Under the pieces are notes generated by a model. That model worked only from the letters and a program-made list of their open reading frames with translations, had not been told where the DNA came from and made no database searches. A stretch of DNA of 8,890 bases from an uncultured Burkholderiales bacterium (lineage in GTDB: Bacteria; Pseudomonadota; Gammaproteobacteria; Burkholderiales; Burkholderiaceae_C), in the NCBI GenBank assembly GCA_937897495.1, contig CALCBL010000649.1:1-8890 (forward strand), read 5' to 3'. Made by a program: the position numbers and the translations under genes. This document shows, in pieces, positions 1 through 6,524 of this stretch (position 1 is the stretch's first letter; every line of letters begins with the position of its first letter).

Positions 1-624
1 ATGGCTCAGTATTTTTCCGTTCACCCAGACAATCCTCAGCCACGTTTGTTAAAACAAGCTGTAGCGTTGCTCAATCAGGGCGGCGTATTGGCCGTACCCA
101 CAGACTCCAGTTATGCGTTGGTTTGTCACATGGACGATAAAACTGCCGCCGATCATTTGCGCAAAGTGCGAGGCGTGGACGACAAACATCACCTGACCTT
201 GCTGTGTCGTGATTTAAGTGAATTGGCCAACTACGCCAAAGTAGACAACACCCAGTTTCGCTTGCTGAAGCAGGCTACACCGGGTGCCTTTACCTTCATA
301 TTGGAAGCCACCAAAGAAGTGCCCCGCAGAGTGAGCCATCCGCAACGTAAAACCATTGGCCTGCGTGTGCCTCAGCATGCTGTGTTGCAAGAACTGCTGG
401 CCTTGCATGGCGCACCGCTTTTGGCCACCACGCTCATCCCACCCGGAGAGTCTGACCCACTTAACGATCCCGAAGAAATTCGAGATCGCTACGAAAAACT
501 GATTGCCGGCATCATTGACGCGGGCGCCTGTAGCCTTGAGCCCACCACGGTGGTGGACTGCACCGGCGATCACATCGAAGTGGTGCGTCAAGGTTTAGGC
601 GATGTTGCCATATTGGGCTTGTAA
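1..624 (+). CDS. yciO: YciO-type Sua5/YrdC-domain protein (L-threonylcarbamoyladenylate synthase family)
   Basis: The 207-residue product has a single YrdC/Sua5-type domain and no C-terminal Sua5 extension. It begins MAQYFSVHPDNPQ, which matches from memory the start of E. coli YciO (MSQFFYIHPDNPQ), and it shares the PTDSSYAL segment (33-40), LLCRDLSELA (67-76), TKEVPRR (104-110), KTIGLRVP (117-124) and the end motif EPTTVVDCTGD (180-190). Family members bind ATP, threonine and bicarbonate. TsaC and Sua5 make threonylcarbamoyl-AMP for the t6A modification at position 37 of ANN-decoding tRNAs. YciO is a paralogue whose cellular role is less certain, so membership in the family is firm but the exact reaction is not. 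The predicted enzyme is cytosolic. The window begins exactly at the ATG, so its promoter and ribosome binding site are not visible. A 61-base gap separates it from the M50 gene on the same strand, so co-transcription is possible. Confidence 0.93.
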   Translation: MAQYFSVHPDNPQPRLLKQAVALLNQGGVLAVPTDSSYALVCHMDDKTAADHLRKVRGVDDKHHLTLLCRDLSELANYAKVDNTQFRLLKQATPGAFTFILEATKEVPRRVSHPQRKTIGLRVPQHAVLQELLALHGAPLLATTLIPPGESDPLNDPEEIRDRYEKLIAGIIDAGACSLEPTTVVDCTGDHIEVVRQGLGDVAILGL

Positions 625-639
625 ATCAAGCTGAGAAAG

Positions 640-657
640 TTTTAGAAATTTCTAAAA
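640..657. repeat. 18-bp perfect AT-rich palindrome between yciO and the M50 peptidase gene
   Basis: TTTTAGAAATTTCTAAAA is a perfect palindrome with no loop, and the flanks AAG and ACTT almost extend it, with one extra A on the right. It sits 16 bases after the yciO stop and 28 bases before the chosen GTG start of the peptidase gene. It has no GC-rich stem, so it is not a typical intrinsic terminator. A dimeric repressor site is possible, but AT-rich palindromes also arise by chance, and no regulator can be named. Confidence 0.4.
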
Positions 658-685
658 ACTTCACGACTCTTTGAGACAATGCGCT

Positions 686-1342
686 GTGGACACCACTAAC
701 CTCATCCAAACCGTTTCGGTCTATGCCATTCCGGTGATTTTTGCCATCACGCTGCATGAGGCTGCGCATGGCTATGCTGCTAAATATTTTGGCGATAGCA
801 CGGCTTACATGATGGGCCGAGTTACGCTCAATCCGTTTTCCCATATTCATTTAGTGGGCACCATCCTATTGCCCTTGCTGCTTTACTTCAGCACCAATGG
901 TGCTTTGCTCTTTGGCTTTGCCAAACCCGTTCCAGTTGATTTTGGCAATCTGCGTCATCCCAAACGCGACATGGTGTGGGTGGCCTTGGCAGGGCCTGCG
1001 TCTAACCTGGTTCAAGCCATTGTGTGGGCACTTCTGTTCGTGGTCTACACTGACTTTGGCGTCTCAGAAAAGTTTTTCTTGGCCATGTGCAAAGCCGGTG
1101 TGCTAAGCAATGTCGTCATGTTCGCTTTCAATTTATTCCCACTCCCCCCCTTAGATGGCGGCCGAATTGTGGTGGGCTTGTTGCCTTGGAAGCAAGCTTA
1201 TCAATTTTCTCGCGTTGAGCCCTACGGCTTCTACATCGTCATGGCCTTGGTCATCACGGGCGTGGTCAACCACTTGTGGCTAGACCCCGTCATGAACGCC
1301 ACGTTTGGACTCATTCAACTCATGTTGAAATCTATTTCTTAA
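686..1342 (+). CDS. Site-2-protease family (M50) membrane metallopeptidase
   Basis: The product is a hydrophobic protein of about 218 residues resembling the short bacterial M50B zinc peptidases that cleave substrates within the membrane. The zinc-binding motif HEAAH is at residues 24-28 inside the first hydrophobic segment, and the third-ligand motif NLFPLPPLDGGR is at 149-160, with Asp157. Further hydrophobic stretches lie at about 58-70, 97-122, 138-152 and 182-200. There is no PDZ domain, unlike RseP. An upstream TTG at 671 would add five residues. I chose GTG 686 because it gives the MDTTNLIQ start that I recall as usual in the family, and because GAGACA lies about ten bases before it, whereas nothing resembling a ribosome site precedes TTG 671. 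The gene ends 11 bases before trpS, so the two are likely co-transcribed. The substrate is unknown, and the pairing with trpS probably reflects lineage synteny rather than shared function. Confidence 0.9.
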   Translation: MDTTNLIQTVSVYAIPVIFAITLHEAAHGYAAKYFGDSTAYMMGRVTLNPFSHIHLVGTILLPLLLYFSTNGALLFGFAKPVPVDFGNLRHPKRDMVWVALAGPASNLVQAIVWALLFVVYTDFGVSEKFFLAMCKAGVLSNVVMFAFNLFPLPPLDGGRIVVGLLPWKQAYQFSRVEPYGFYIVMALVITGVVNHLWLDPVMNATFGLIQLMLKSIS

Positions 1343-1353
1343 AGCTGATTGAT

Positions 1354-2697
1354 ATGACAACAGATTCAAACAAGGTTGCACGCACTCGCGTTTTAACGGG
1401 CATTACCACCACTGGCACACCTCACTTAGGCAACTATGTGGGTGCCATTCGCCCCACCGTGCAAGCCAGCCTCAACCCTGCCACCCAAGGCTTCTACTTT
1501 TTGGCCGACTACCACGCGCTCATTAAGTGCGATGAGCCTGCGCGCATTCAACGCTCTACTTTAGAAATTGCCGCCAGCTGGATTGCCGCAGGCCTTGACC
1601 CCGAGCGCGTCATGTTCTACCGTCAATCCGACATTCCAGAAATTCCAGAGCTCACTTGGTTTCTCACCTGCGTCACGGGCAAAGGCGTCCTAAACAGAGC
1701 ACACGCCTACAAAGCCTCTGTCGATAAAAACAACGCAGCCGGCAACGACCCAGATGCCGACGTATCTGCCGGTTTGTTCATGTACCCCGTGCTCATGGGC
1801 GCCGACATTTTGATGTTCAAGGCACACAAAGTGCCTGTGGGCCGCGATCAAATTCAGCACATTGAAATGGCCCGCGACATGGCGTCTAGCTTCAACCACT
1901 TGTATGGCGAACACTTGGTGTTACCTGAAGCGGTCGTTGAAGAATCTGTGGCGCTGCTCCCAGGGCTTGATGGCCGCAAGATGAGCAAGAGCTACGACAA
2001 CACCATTCCGCTTTTTTCTAGCAGTGCGCAGTTGAAGAAATTGATCTCTGGCATCGTGACCGATTCACGCGCCCCAGGCGTTGCCAAAGACACTGAGGGC
2101 TCTGCACTGTTTCAAATTTACCAAGCATTTGCCAGTGCCCAAGAGACCACCACCCTGGCCAAGGCCTATGCAGATGGCATCGGTTGGGGTGACGCCAAGC
2201 AAATTTTGTTTGAGCGCATTGACCGCGAAGTGGCGCCTATGCGCGCGCAATACGAAGAACTCATCAACAACCCGGCCAAAGTAGATGCCATATTGCTGAA
2301 GGGCGCTGCCAAAGCACGCGAACTGGCCACACCTTTGATCAAAGAGTTGAGACACGCGGTCGGCCTTCGATCCTTGGCCAGTCATGGAGATGCTCAAGTT
2401 TCAGCAAAAGCTTCGCGCGTCGCAGTGCCTTCCTTCAAACAGTACCGTGAAAAGGATGGCCAGTTTTATTTCAAACTCGTCGACCCTCAAGGAACCGTTC
2501 TGCTACAAAGTTTGGGGTTCAACTCACCCAAGGATGCCGGCTTGGCCATTGCACAATTGCAGCAAGTTGATGCCAAAGCCATGACCGACTTAGGAACGCA
2601 AATTGGCTTAGGCGAGGGTGTGAAGTTGGCCGAAGTGGCCGCAGCCTTAGAAGCACTGCGTACTGAATTGGCAGAAAAAGCCAAAGCCAAGGGCTAG
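1354..2697 (+). CDS. trpS: Tryptophan--tRNA ligase with C-terminal extension
   Basis: This class Ic aminoacyl-tRNA synthetase activates tryptophan with ATP and charges tRNA-Trp in the cytosol. The nucleotide-binding HIGH-type signature appears as TTGTPHLGN (19-27) and the second signature as KMSKS (209-213). The tryptophan-site region GADILMFKAHKVPVGRDQ (149-166) is also intact. ATG 1354 was chosen over an in-frame ATG at 1276 because the earlier start would run through the end of the M50 gene and add 26 residues unlike the family. The protein is 447 residues against 334 for E. coli TrpS. The surplus is a tail from about residue 341. Within it, 359-404 (FKQYREKDGQFYFKLVDPQG and following) resembles one repeat of the YegP/DUF1508 fold, followed by an Ala/Lys-rich helix to the end. 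I believe long TrpS proteins are common in Burkholderiales. No strong Shine-Dalgarno sequence precedes the start, consistent with translation coupled to the gene 11 bases upstream. Confidence 0.97.
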   Translation: MTTDSNKVARTRVLTGITTTGTPHLGNYVGAIRPTVQASLNPATQGFYFLADYHALIKCDEPARIQRSTLEIAASWIAAGLDPERVMFYRQSDIPEIPELTWFLTCVTGKGVLNRAHAYKASVDKNNAAGNDPDADVSAGLFMYPVLMGADILMFKAHKVPVGRDQIQHIEMARDMASSFNHLYGEHLVLPEAVVEESVALLPGLDGRKMSKSYDNTIPLFSSSAQLKKLISGIVTDSRAPGVAKDTEGSALFQIYQAFASAQETTTLAKAYADGIGWGDAKQILFERIDREVAPMRAQYEELINNPAKVDAILLKGAAKARELATPLIKELRHAVGLRSLASHGDAQVSAKASRVAVPSFKQYREKDGQFYFKLVDPQGTVLLQSLGFNSPKDAGLAIAQLQQVDAKAMTDLGTQIGLGEGVKLAEVAAALEALRTELAEKAKAKG

Positions 2698-2701
2698 TCC
2701 T

Positions 2702-2736
2702 AAGCCAGTTAGACGGGTGTAACCCTAAGGCTTTTT
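2702..2736 (+). terminator. Putative intrinsic terminator after trpS
   Basis: The outer arms AAGCC (2702-2706) and GGCTT (2729-2733) can pair. An inner stem of GGGT and ACCC with a three-base loop can form inside them, and the structure runs into five T residues (2732-2736). The stem is short with an asymmetric internal loop, so folding would be only moderately stable. Its place five bases after the trpS stop and before a separate regulatory gene supports the call. Confidence 0.5.
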
Positions 2737-2786
2737 GAATGATTCTGAAAAATCTGTAATAAGTGTTCAAATTTCACAAAAGTTGC

Positions 2787-2815
2787 TTGATTTGTTGCAG
2801 AGTTTGCTGATACTC
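2787..2815 (+). promoter_or_regulatory. Weak candidate sigma-70 promoter for the response regulator gene
   Basis: TTGATT (2787-2792) and ATACTC (2810-2815) are spaced by 17 bases in the AT-rich 149-base gap before the response regulator, placing a transcription start roughly 25-30 bases before the ATG. Both hexamers are imperfect and other pairings in this AT-rich stretch are possible. The rest of the gap, apart from the trpS terminator, shows no gene. Confidence 0.25.
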
Positions 2816-2846
2816 TCATACTTTAAGTTTCATTCTTGAGCACACC

Positions 2847-3449
2847 ATGACCGTTTACGTCATTGACGACCACCCCCTGATGCGCGACGCCCTCACCATG
2901 CTGGTTCAACGGGTTCGCCCCGGATTGAAGGTGGTTTCTGTGGCCAAACTGAGCAGTTTGGAAGCCACGGTTGAACGTCAAGGCACCCCTGAATTGATTT
3001 GTCTCGACCTTAAATTGCCAGATACCTTGGGCTTGTCGGGCGTACATGCTGTGAAGGCCAAATTTCCCGATGTCCCTTTGGTGGTGGTCACAGGCTCTGA
3101 AGCAAGCGAGTGCGAAGCTGCTTGCCTTGAAGCCGGTGCCAATTTGTTTTTAGAAAAAGCCAGCCCACCCAATGCGATCATTGAGGGCCTGCGCACTTTC
3201 CTTCCTTCTCCAAAGGAAGAAGCTGCAGCCGAGGGCGCTGTGGCTGCGCCTACCAAACTGTCTAAGCGACAGAAGCAATTGATTTTGATGTTGGACCAGG
3301 GCCTTAGCAACAAAGACATTGCCGATAAGCTCACCATCAGCGAGCACACCGTCAAGGTTCACTTCTGGCGTTTGTTTAGAAGACTTGGCGTAAACAGCCG
3401 CACGCAGGCTTTGCACTTTGCCCGCACCAACGGCTGGCTAGGTATTTAA
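2847..3449 (+). CDS. NarL/LuxR-family two-component response regulator (orphan)
   Basis: The 200-residue protein has a receiver domain followed by a LuxR-type helix-turn-helix. The receiver carries the acidic pair Asp7-Asp8, the phospho-acceptor Asp54 in LICLDLKLPD, Thr82 in VVVTGSE and the conserved Lys104 in FLEKA, so all switch residues are present and it should be phosphorylated by a kinase. An Ala/Glu-rich linker spans about 120-136. The DNA-binding domain starts at LSKRQKQLI (138-146), contains GLSNKDIADKLTISEHTVKVH (152-172) and ends in a RTQAL segment typical of the family. VHFWRLFRRLGV has Phe-Trp where many relatives have small or polar residues. No histidine kinase is encoded in the window, so partner and targets are unknown. 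ATG 2847 has only a weak TTGAG upstream. The stop region overlaps by four bases the end of the lipoprotein gene on the opposite strand. Confidence 0.93.
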   Translation: MTVYVIDDHPLMRDALTMLVQRVRPGLKVVSVAKLSSLEATVERQGTPELICLDLKLPDTLGLSGVHAVKAKFPDVPLVVVTGSEASECEAACLEAGANLFLEKASPPNAIIEGLRTFLPSPKEEAAAEGAVAAPTKLSKRQKQLILMLDQGLSNKDIADKLTISEHTVKVHFWRLFRRLGVNSRTQALHFARTNGWLGI

Positions 3450-3610
3450 TCTTTTTTCTTTTTGTTGATGATGTCGGGTGTGACAGCGTCAATCACATTG
3501 ATCACCGTCTTGCCGGTGTAAATGACGGTAGATGCCACCGCATCGGCCACGGCCACAACGGCGCAGCCTTGAAGGCAAAGACAAGCAACAATGGCTAAAG
3601 CGAATTTCAT
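3446..3610 (-). CDS. Small lipoprotein, function unknown
   Basis: A 54-codon minus-strand frame starts at ATG 3610-3608 and stops at 3448-3446. The product starts MKFALAIVACLCLQGCAVVA: a Lys followed by a hydrophobic stretch and the lipobox LQGC, with Cys16 as the predicted lipidated residue. Ala at position +2 suggests sorting to the outer membrane. The mature part is 39 residues, rich in Ala, Val and Thr, with a VIDAVTPD segment and a basic KKKKD tail. A clear ribosome binding site, GGAGAG (3618-3623), lies seven bases before the ATG, which argues strongly that the gene is real. It follows cysA by 48 bases on the same strand and may be read from the sulfate operon or from its own promoter. 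It resembles short lipoprotein families such as the one I recall as NF038104, but that assignment is uncertain. Its 3' end overlaps the response regulator gene by four bases, tail to tail. Confidence 0.8.
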   Translation of the reverse strand: MKFALAIVACLCLQGCAVVAVADAVASTVIYTGKTVINVIDAVTPDIINKKKKD

Positions 3611-3637
3611 AGACTGTCTCTCCATCGAATTGAGTGC

Positions 3638-3649
3638 AATTGCGCAATT
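3638..3649. repeat. 12-bp perfect palindrome between cysA and the small lipoprotein gene
   Basis: AATTGCGCAATT is a loop-free perfect palindrome in the 48-base gap after cysA, 28 bases upstream of the lipoprotein ATG. It lacks the loop and T-run of a terminator. It could be an operator or chance. No other strong signal is visible in this gap. Confidence 0.3.
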
Positions 3650-3658
3650 CTAAGGGTT

Positions 3659-4744
3659 TTAACTTTCTACAAATATTCTGGCCTTGCGCGGTGTGAGCAC
3701 CAAGGTCTCGCCTTCCTTGTAGGCCTGTTCAGCAAAAAGGTGCGAAGACAACTGCGCTTCAATGACGGTGTCTTTGGCAAAGTCATGGTGGTCTACAGGC
3801 TCAAACTCTAAACGCGCAATGGGGCCGACCACAATGGCGCGGGTGAGTTTGGCCTTGATGCCTGCATCGCCGGTACTGTAGCGCTTTACTTCAATGTCAT
3901 GCGGACGCACATAGGCAAAGGCCTTGCTGTCTTGCACGAACTGATGCTCGGGGCTGTTAAGGCTCACAGCGCTGTCGCCACCGATACGCATTTCTCCTTC
4001 GTGCGCTCGGCCATGGAACAAATTCACATCGCCTAAGAAGCCATACACAAAGGGGCTGGCAGGATGGTCCCACACTTCTTGAGGCGAGCCAATTTGCTCG
4101 ACACGGCCGCTGTTCATGAGCACCACGCGGTCGGCCACTTCCAAAGCTTCCTCTTGGTCATGCGTGACAAAAATACTGGTGACATGCAAATCGTCGTGCA
4201 GGCGGCGCAACCAGCGGCGCAACTCTTTGCGCACTTTGGCATCGAGCGCGCCAAAGGGCTCATCGAGCAACAACACTTTAGGTTCTACCGCCAAGGCACG
4301 CGCCAATGCAATGCGCTGACGCTGCCCACCAGAGAGTTGTGAAGGGTAGCGATCGGCCAGCCAATCGAGTTGCACCAAATTCAACAGGTCGTGCACTTTT
4401 TGTTGGATGACTGAATCTGTTGGACGCTGATTTCGCGGCTTCATGCGCAGGCCAAATGCGACGTTCTCAAACACCGTCATATGGCGAAACAAGGCGTAGT
4501 GTTGAAACACAAAACCCACTTGGCGCTCGCGCACATGCACGTGCGTGGTGTCCTCACCACTGAAGGCAATGGTGCCAGTGTCGGCTGTTTCTAAGCCCGC
4601 AATGATGCGCAGCAAGGTGGTTTTGCCACAGCCTGATGGACCGAGCAAGGCCACTAACTCGCCGGAGTCAATGTCAAGACTCACATCACGCAGTGCGTGA
4701 AAATTGCCAAACTGTTTGTGGACATTTCTAATTTCGATGCTCAT
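3659..4744 (-). CDS. cysA: Sulfate/thiosulfate ABC transporter, ATP-binding subunit
   Basis: The 361-residue ATPase powers sulfate and thiosulfate import by the CysTW channel at the inner membrane. In order it shows Walker [10 protein letters not shown] (35-43), Q-loop Gln81, the ABC signature LSGGQRQ (137-143), Walker B VLLLDEP (157-163), the D-loop ALD (166-168) and the switch His195 in [11 protein letters not shown]-terminal TOBE-like regulatory domain runs from about 240 to 358 and includes [10 protein letters not shown] (277-286). An upstream in-frame ATG at 4837 would add 31 residues inside cysW. ATG 4744 is preferred because it gives the usual [10 protein letters not shown] start and overlaps the cysW stop in an ATGA junction, which implies translational coupling. 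It is the last transporter gene of the operon. The length and conservation of motifs indicate an intact gene. Confidence 0.96.
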   Translation of the reverse strand: MSIEIRNVHKQFGNFHALRDVSLDIDSGELVALLGPSGCGKTTLLRIIAGLETADTGTIAFSGEDTTHVHVRERQVGFVFQHYALFRHMTVFENVAFGLRMKPRNQRPTDSVIQQKVHDLLNLVQLDWLADRYPSQLSGGQRQRIALARALAVEPKVLLLDEPFGALDAKVRKELRRWLRRLHDDLHVTSIFVTHDQEEALEVADRVVLMNSGRVEQIGSPQEVWDHPASPFVYGFLGDVNLFHGRAHEGEMRIGGDSAVSLNSPEHQFVQDSKAFAYVRPHDIEVKRYSTGDAGIKAKLTRAIVVGPIARLEFEPVDHHDFAKDTVIEAQLSSHLFAEQAYKEGETLVLTPRKARIFVES

Positions 4745-5658
4745 GATGCGGCTTTCACTGACAGTGTTGCAGAAGCTGTCTGGGTATTTTCTGGTGATAA
4801 TTGGCCAATGGCTTTCATCTCGCGTTCGTGGCGCCACTCGGCCACCGACTTGATCACCAAGGTAACCAGCGCCAGCAAAGCCAACAAAGACGCCACTGCA
4901 AAAGCGGCCACCGATTGGTACTCGTTGTACAAAATTTCAACGTGCAAGGGCATGGTGTTGGTCTGCCCGCGAATATGGCCAGACACCACCGACACCGCAC
5001 CAAACTCACCCATGGCGCGCGCGTTGCACAAAATCACGCCGTAAATCAAACCCCATTTGATGTTGGGCAGCGTGACATACCAAAATGTTTGCCAGCCTGT
5101 AGCACCCAACACAATGGCGGCCTGCTCTTCCTCGTTGCCCTGTGCTTGCATGAGGGGAATGAGTTCGCGTGCAATGAAGGGAAATGTGACAAAGATGGTG
5201 GCCAACACAATGCCTGGCACTGCAAAGATCACTTTCAGGTCATGCTCTTGCAGCCAAGGACCAAACCAGCCCTGGGCACCAAACATCAACACATACACCA
5301 AGCCAGCCACCACAGGTGATACCGAGAACGGCAAGTCCACCAAGGTGGTCAGCACCGATTTACCTTTGAATTCGTATTTGGCAATGCACCATGCGGCAGA
5401 TACACCAAATACCAAATTGAGGGGCACTGCAATGAGCGCCGTGATCAGTGTGAGTCGAATGGCCGACCATGCATCGGGTTCTTTAAGCGCTTCCCAATAA
5501 GCGTCGAAGCCTTTGCGCAATGCTTCTGCAAAAACTGCAGCCAGAGGCAAGACCAAGAATAAAAATAAGAAGACGAGCGAAATACCGATGAGCGTATAGC
5601 GCACCCAAGGCGCTTCAGTGGTGCCTGCTTCTGCTCGGCGAATAATGGGCGTGCTCAT
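4741..5658 (-). CDS. cysW: Sulfate ABC transporter permease CysW
   Basis: This 305-residue inner-membrane permease forms the sulfate channel as a heterodimer with CysT. Six hydrophobic segments can be seen at roughly 21-45, 66-92, 106-128, 143-166, 203-222 and 248-272. The EAA-type loop that contacts the ATPase lies at 176-200 and contains [17 protein letters not shown], and the CysW-like [15 protein letters not shown] segment follows at 213-227. ATG 5658 is chosen over an in-frame start at 5688. It gives MSTPIIRR, overlaps the cysT stop as ATGA, and has AGGAG (5666-5670) seven bases upstream, lying within the end of cysT. The protein carries a polar tail of about 30 residues after the last membrane segment. 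The downstream stop overlaps the cysA start in the same way. Confidence 0.96.
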   Translation of the reverse strand: MSTPIIRRAEAGTTEAPWVRYTLIGISLVFLFLFLVLPLAAVFAEALRKGFDAYWEALKEPDAWSAIRLTLITALIAVPLNLVFGVSAAWCIAKYEFKGKSVLTTLVDLPFSVSPVVAGLVYVLMFGAQGWFGPWLQEHDLKVIFAVPGIVLATIFVTFPFIARELIPLMQAQGNEEEQAAIVLGATGWQTFWYVTLPNIKWGLIYGVILCNARAMGEFGAVSVVSGHIRGQTNTMPLHVEILYNEYQSVAAFAVASLLALLALVTLVIKSVAEWRHEREMKAIGQLSPENTQTASATLSVKAAS

Positions 5659-6521
5659 ACAGGCGCTCCTGAATGACGGCGCTGCCAAGTTTGCAAGCCA
5701 TTGATGACCAAGAGCAAGATGAAGGAGATGACCAACATGACAGTGGCCACTGCAGTAGCACCCGCGTAGTCGTATTGCTCTAACTTGCCAATGATGATGA
5801 GCGGTGTGATTTCAGAAATCATGGGCATGTTGCCCGCAATGAAAATGACAGAGCCGTATTCACCAATAGCCCGCGCAAAGGCCATGGCAAAGCCTGTAAG
5901 CAAGGCTGGAGCAATAGAAGGAAAAATAACGCGCGTAAAAGTTTGCCAACGTGAAGCGCCCAAACAAGTGGCAGCTTCTTCCAATTCTTTTTCTGCATCT
6001 TCCAGCACAGGCTGCACTGTGCGAACCACAAACGGTAAACCAATGAAGATGAGCGCAATCACAATGCCGTTGGCATTAAAGGCCAATTGAATGCCCATAG
6101 GCTCTAGGTACTGCCCCACCCAACCGTTGCCGGCCAACAATGCCGTTAAAGAAATACCAGCCACCGCGGTGGGCAATGCAAAAGGCAAGTCCACCAAAGC
6201 ATCAACAATTTTTTTGCCAAAGAACTGATAGCGCACCAGCACCCAGGCCACCAGCAAACCAAACACCACATTGACCAAAGCAGCAATCAAAGATGCGCCA
6301 AAGGTAAGGCGATAGGACGCCATGACGCGTGGTCCTGTGACCGCATCCCAAAACTGATCCCATGTGAGCGTGAATGTTTTGAACACCAGCGCCGACAATG
6401 GAATGAGCACAATCAAACAGAGGTACATCAAGGTGTACCCCAAGGTGATCTTGAAACCGGGCAAAACTCGGGCGGGCGCCCTGCGCTTGACAGGGGCTGC
6501 CGCTGCGGAACGAGAGAGCAT
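5655..6521 (-). CDS. cysT: Sulfate ABC transporter permease CysT (CysU)
   Basis: This is the 288-residue first permease of the sulfate/thiosulfate importer. After a basic, Ala-rich cytoplasmic start (1-24) there are about six hydrophobic segments near 27-49, 72-96, 107-130, 150-170, 201-226 and 255-276. The EAA-type coupling loop is at 180-200, with [15 protein letters not shown], and [16 protein letters not shown] at 216-231 is typical of CysT. It pairs with CysW and is driven by CysA. Its ATG lies three bases after the sbp stop, and no good ribosome site is visible in front of it, which suggests that ribosomes arrive by coupling from sbp. Its stop overlaps the cysW ATG by four bases. In E. 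coli the same gene is named cysU or cysT. Confidence 0.96.
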   Translation of the reverse strand: MLSRSAAAAPVKRRAPARVLPGFKITLGYTLMYLCLIVLIPLSALVFKTFTLTWDQFWDAVTGPRVMASYRLTFGASLIAALVNVVFGLLVAWVLVRYQFFGKKIVDALVDLPFALPTAVAGISLTALLAGNGWVGQYLEPMGIQLAFNANGIVIALIFIGLPFVVRTVQPVLEDAEKELEEAATCLGASRWQTFTRVIFPSIAPALLTGFAMAFARAIGEYGSVIFIAGNMPMISEITPLIIIGKLEQYDYAGATAVATVMLVISFILLLVINGLQTWQRRHSGAPV

Positions 6522-6524
6522 GAA

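Noticed and set aside
1276..1353. A 26-residue upstream extension of trpS
   Set aside because: It would lie inside the end of the M50 gene and has no TrpS similarity; ATG 1354 gives the standard N-terminus.
3418..3463. Intrinsic terminator for the response regulator, from the T-runs after its stop
   Set aside because: T-runs are present, but I could find only a three-pair stem (CCA/TGG) before them; the T-rich bases are better explained as Lys codons of the lipoprotein gene on the other strand.
4745..4837. An N-terminal extension of cysA by 31 residues
   Set aside because: The extra sequence overlaps cysW coding sequence and is unlike the family, while the ATGA junction at 4741-4744 gives the usual CysA start.
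4801..5319. A 172-codon plus-strand open frame opposite cysW
   Set aside because: It lies wholly antisense to cysW, its product is compositionally odd (rich in His and Gln), and it has no recognisable motif.
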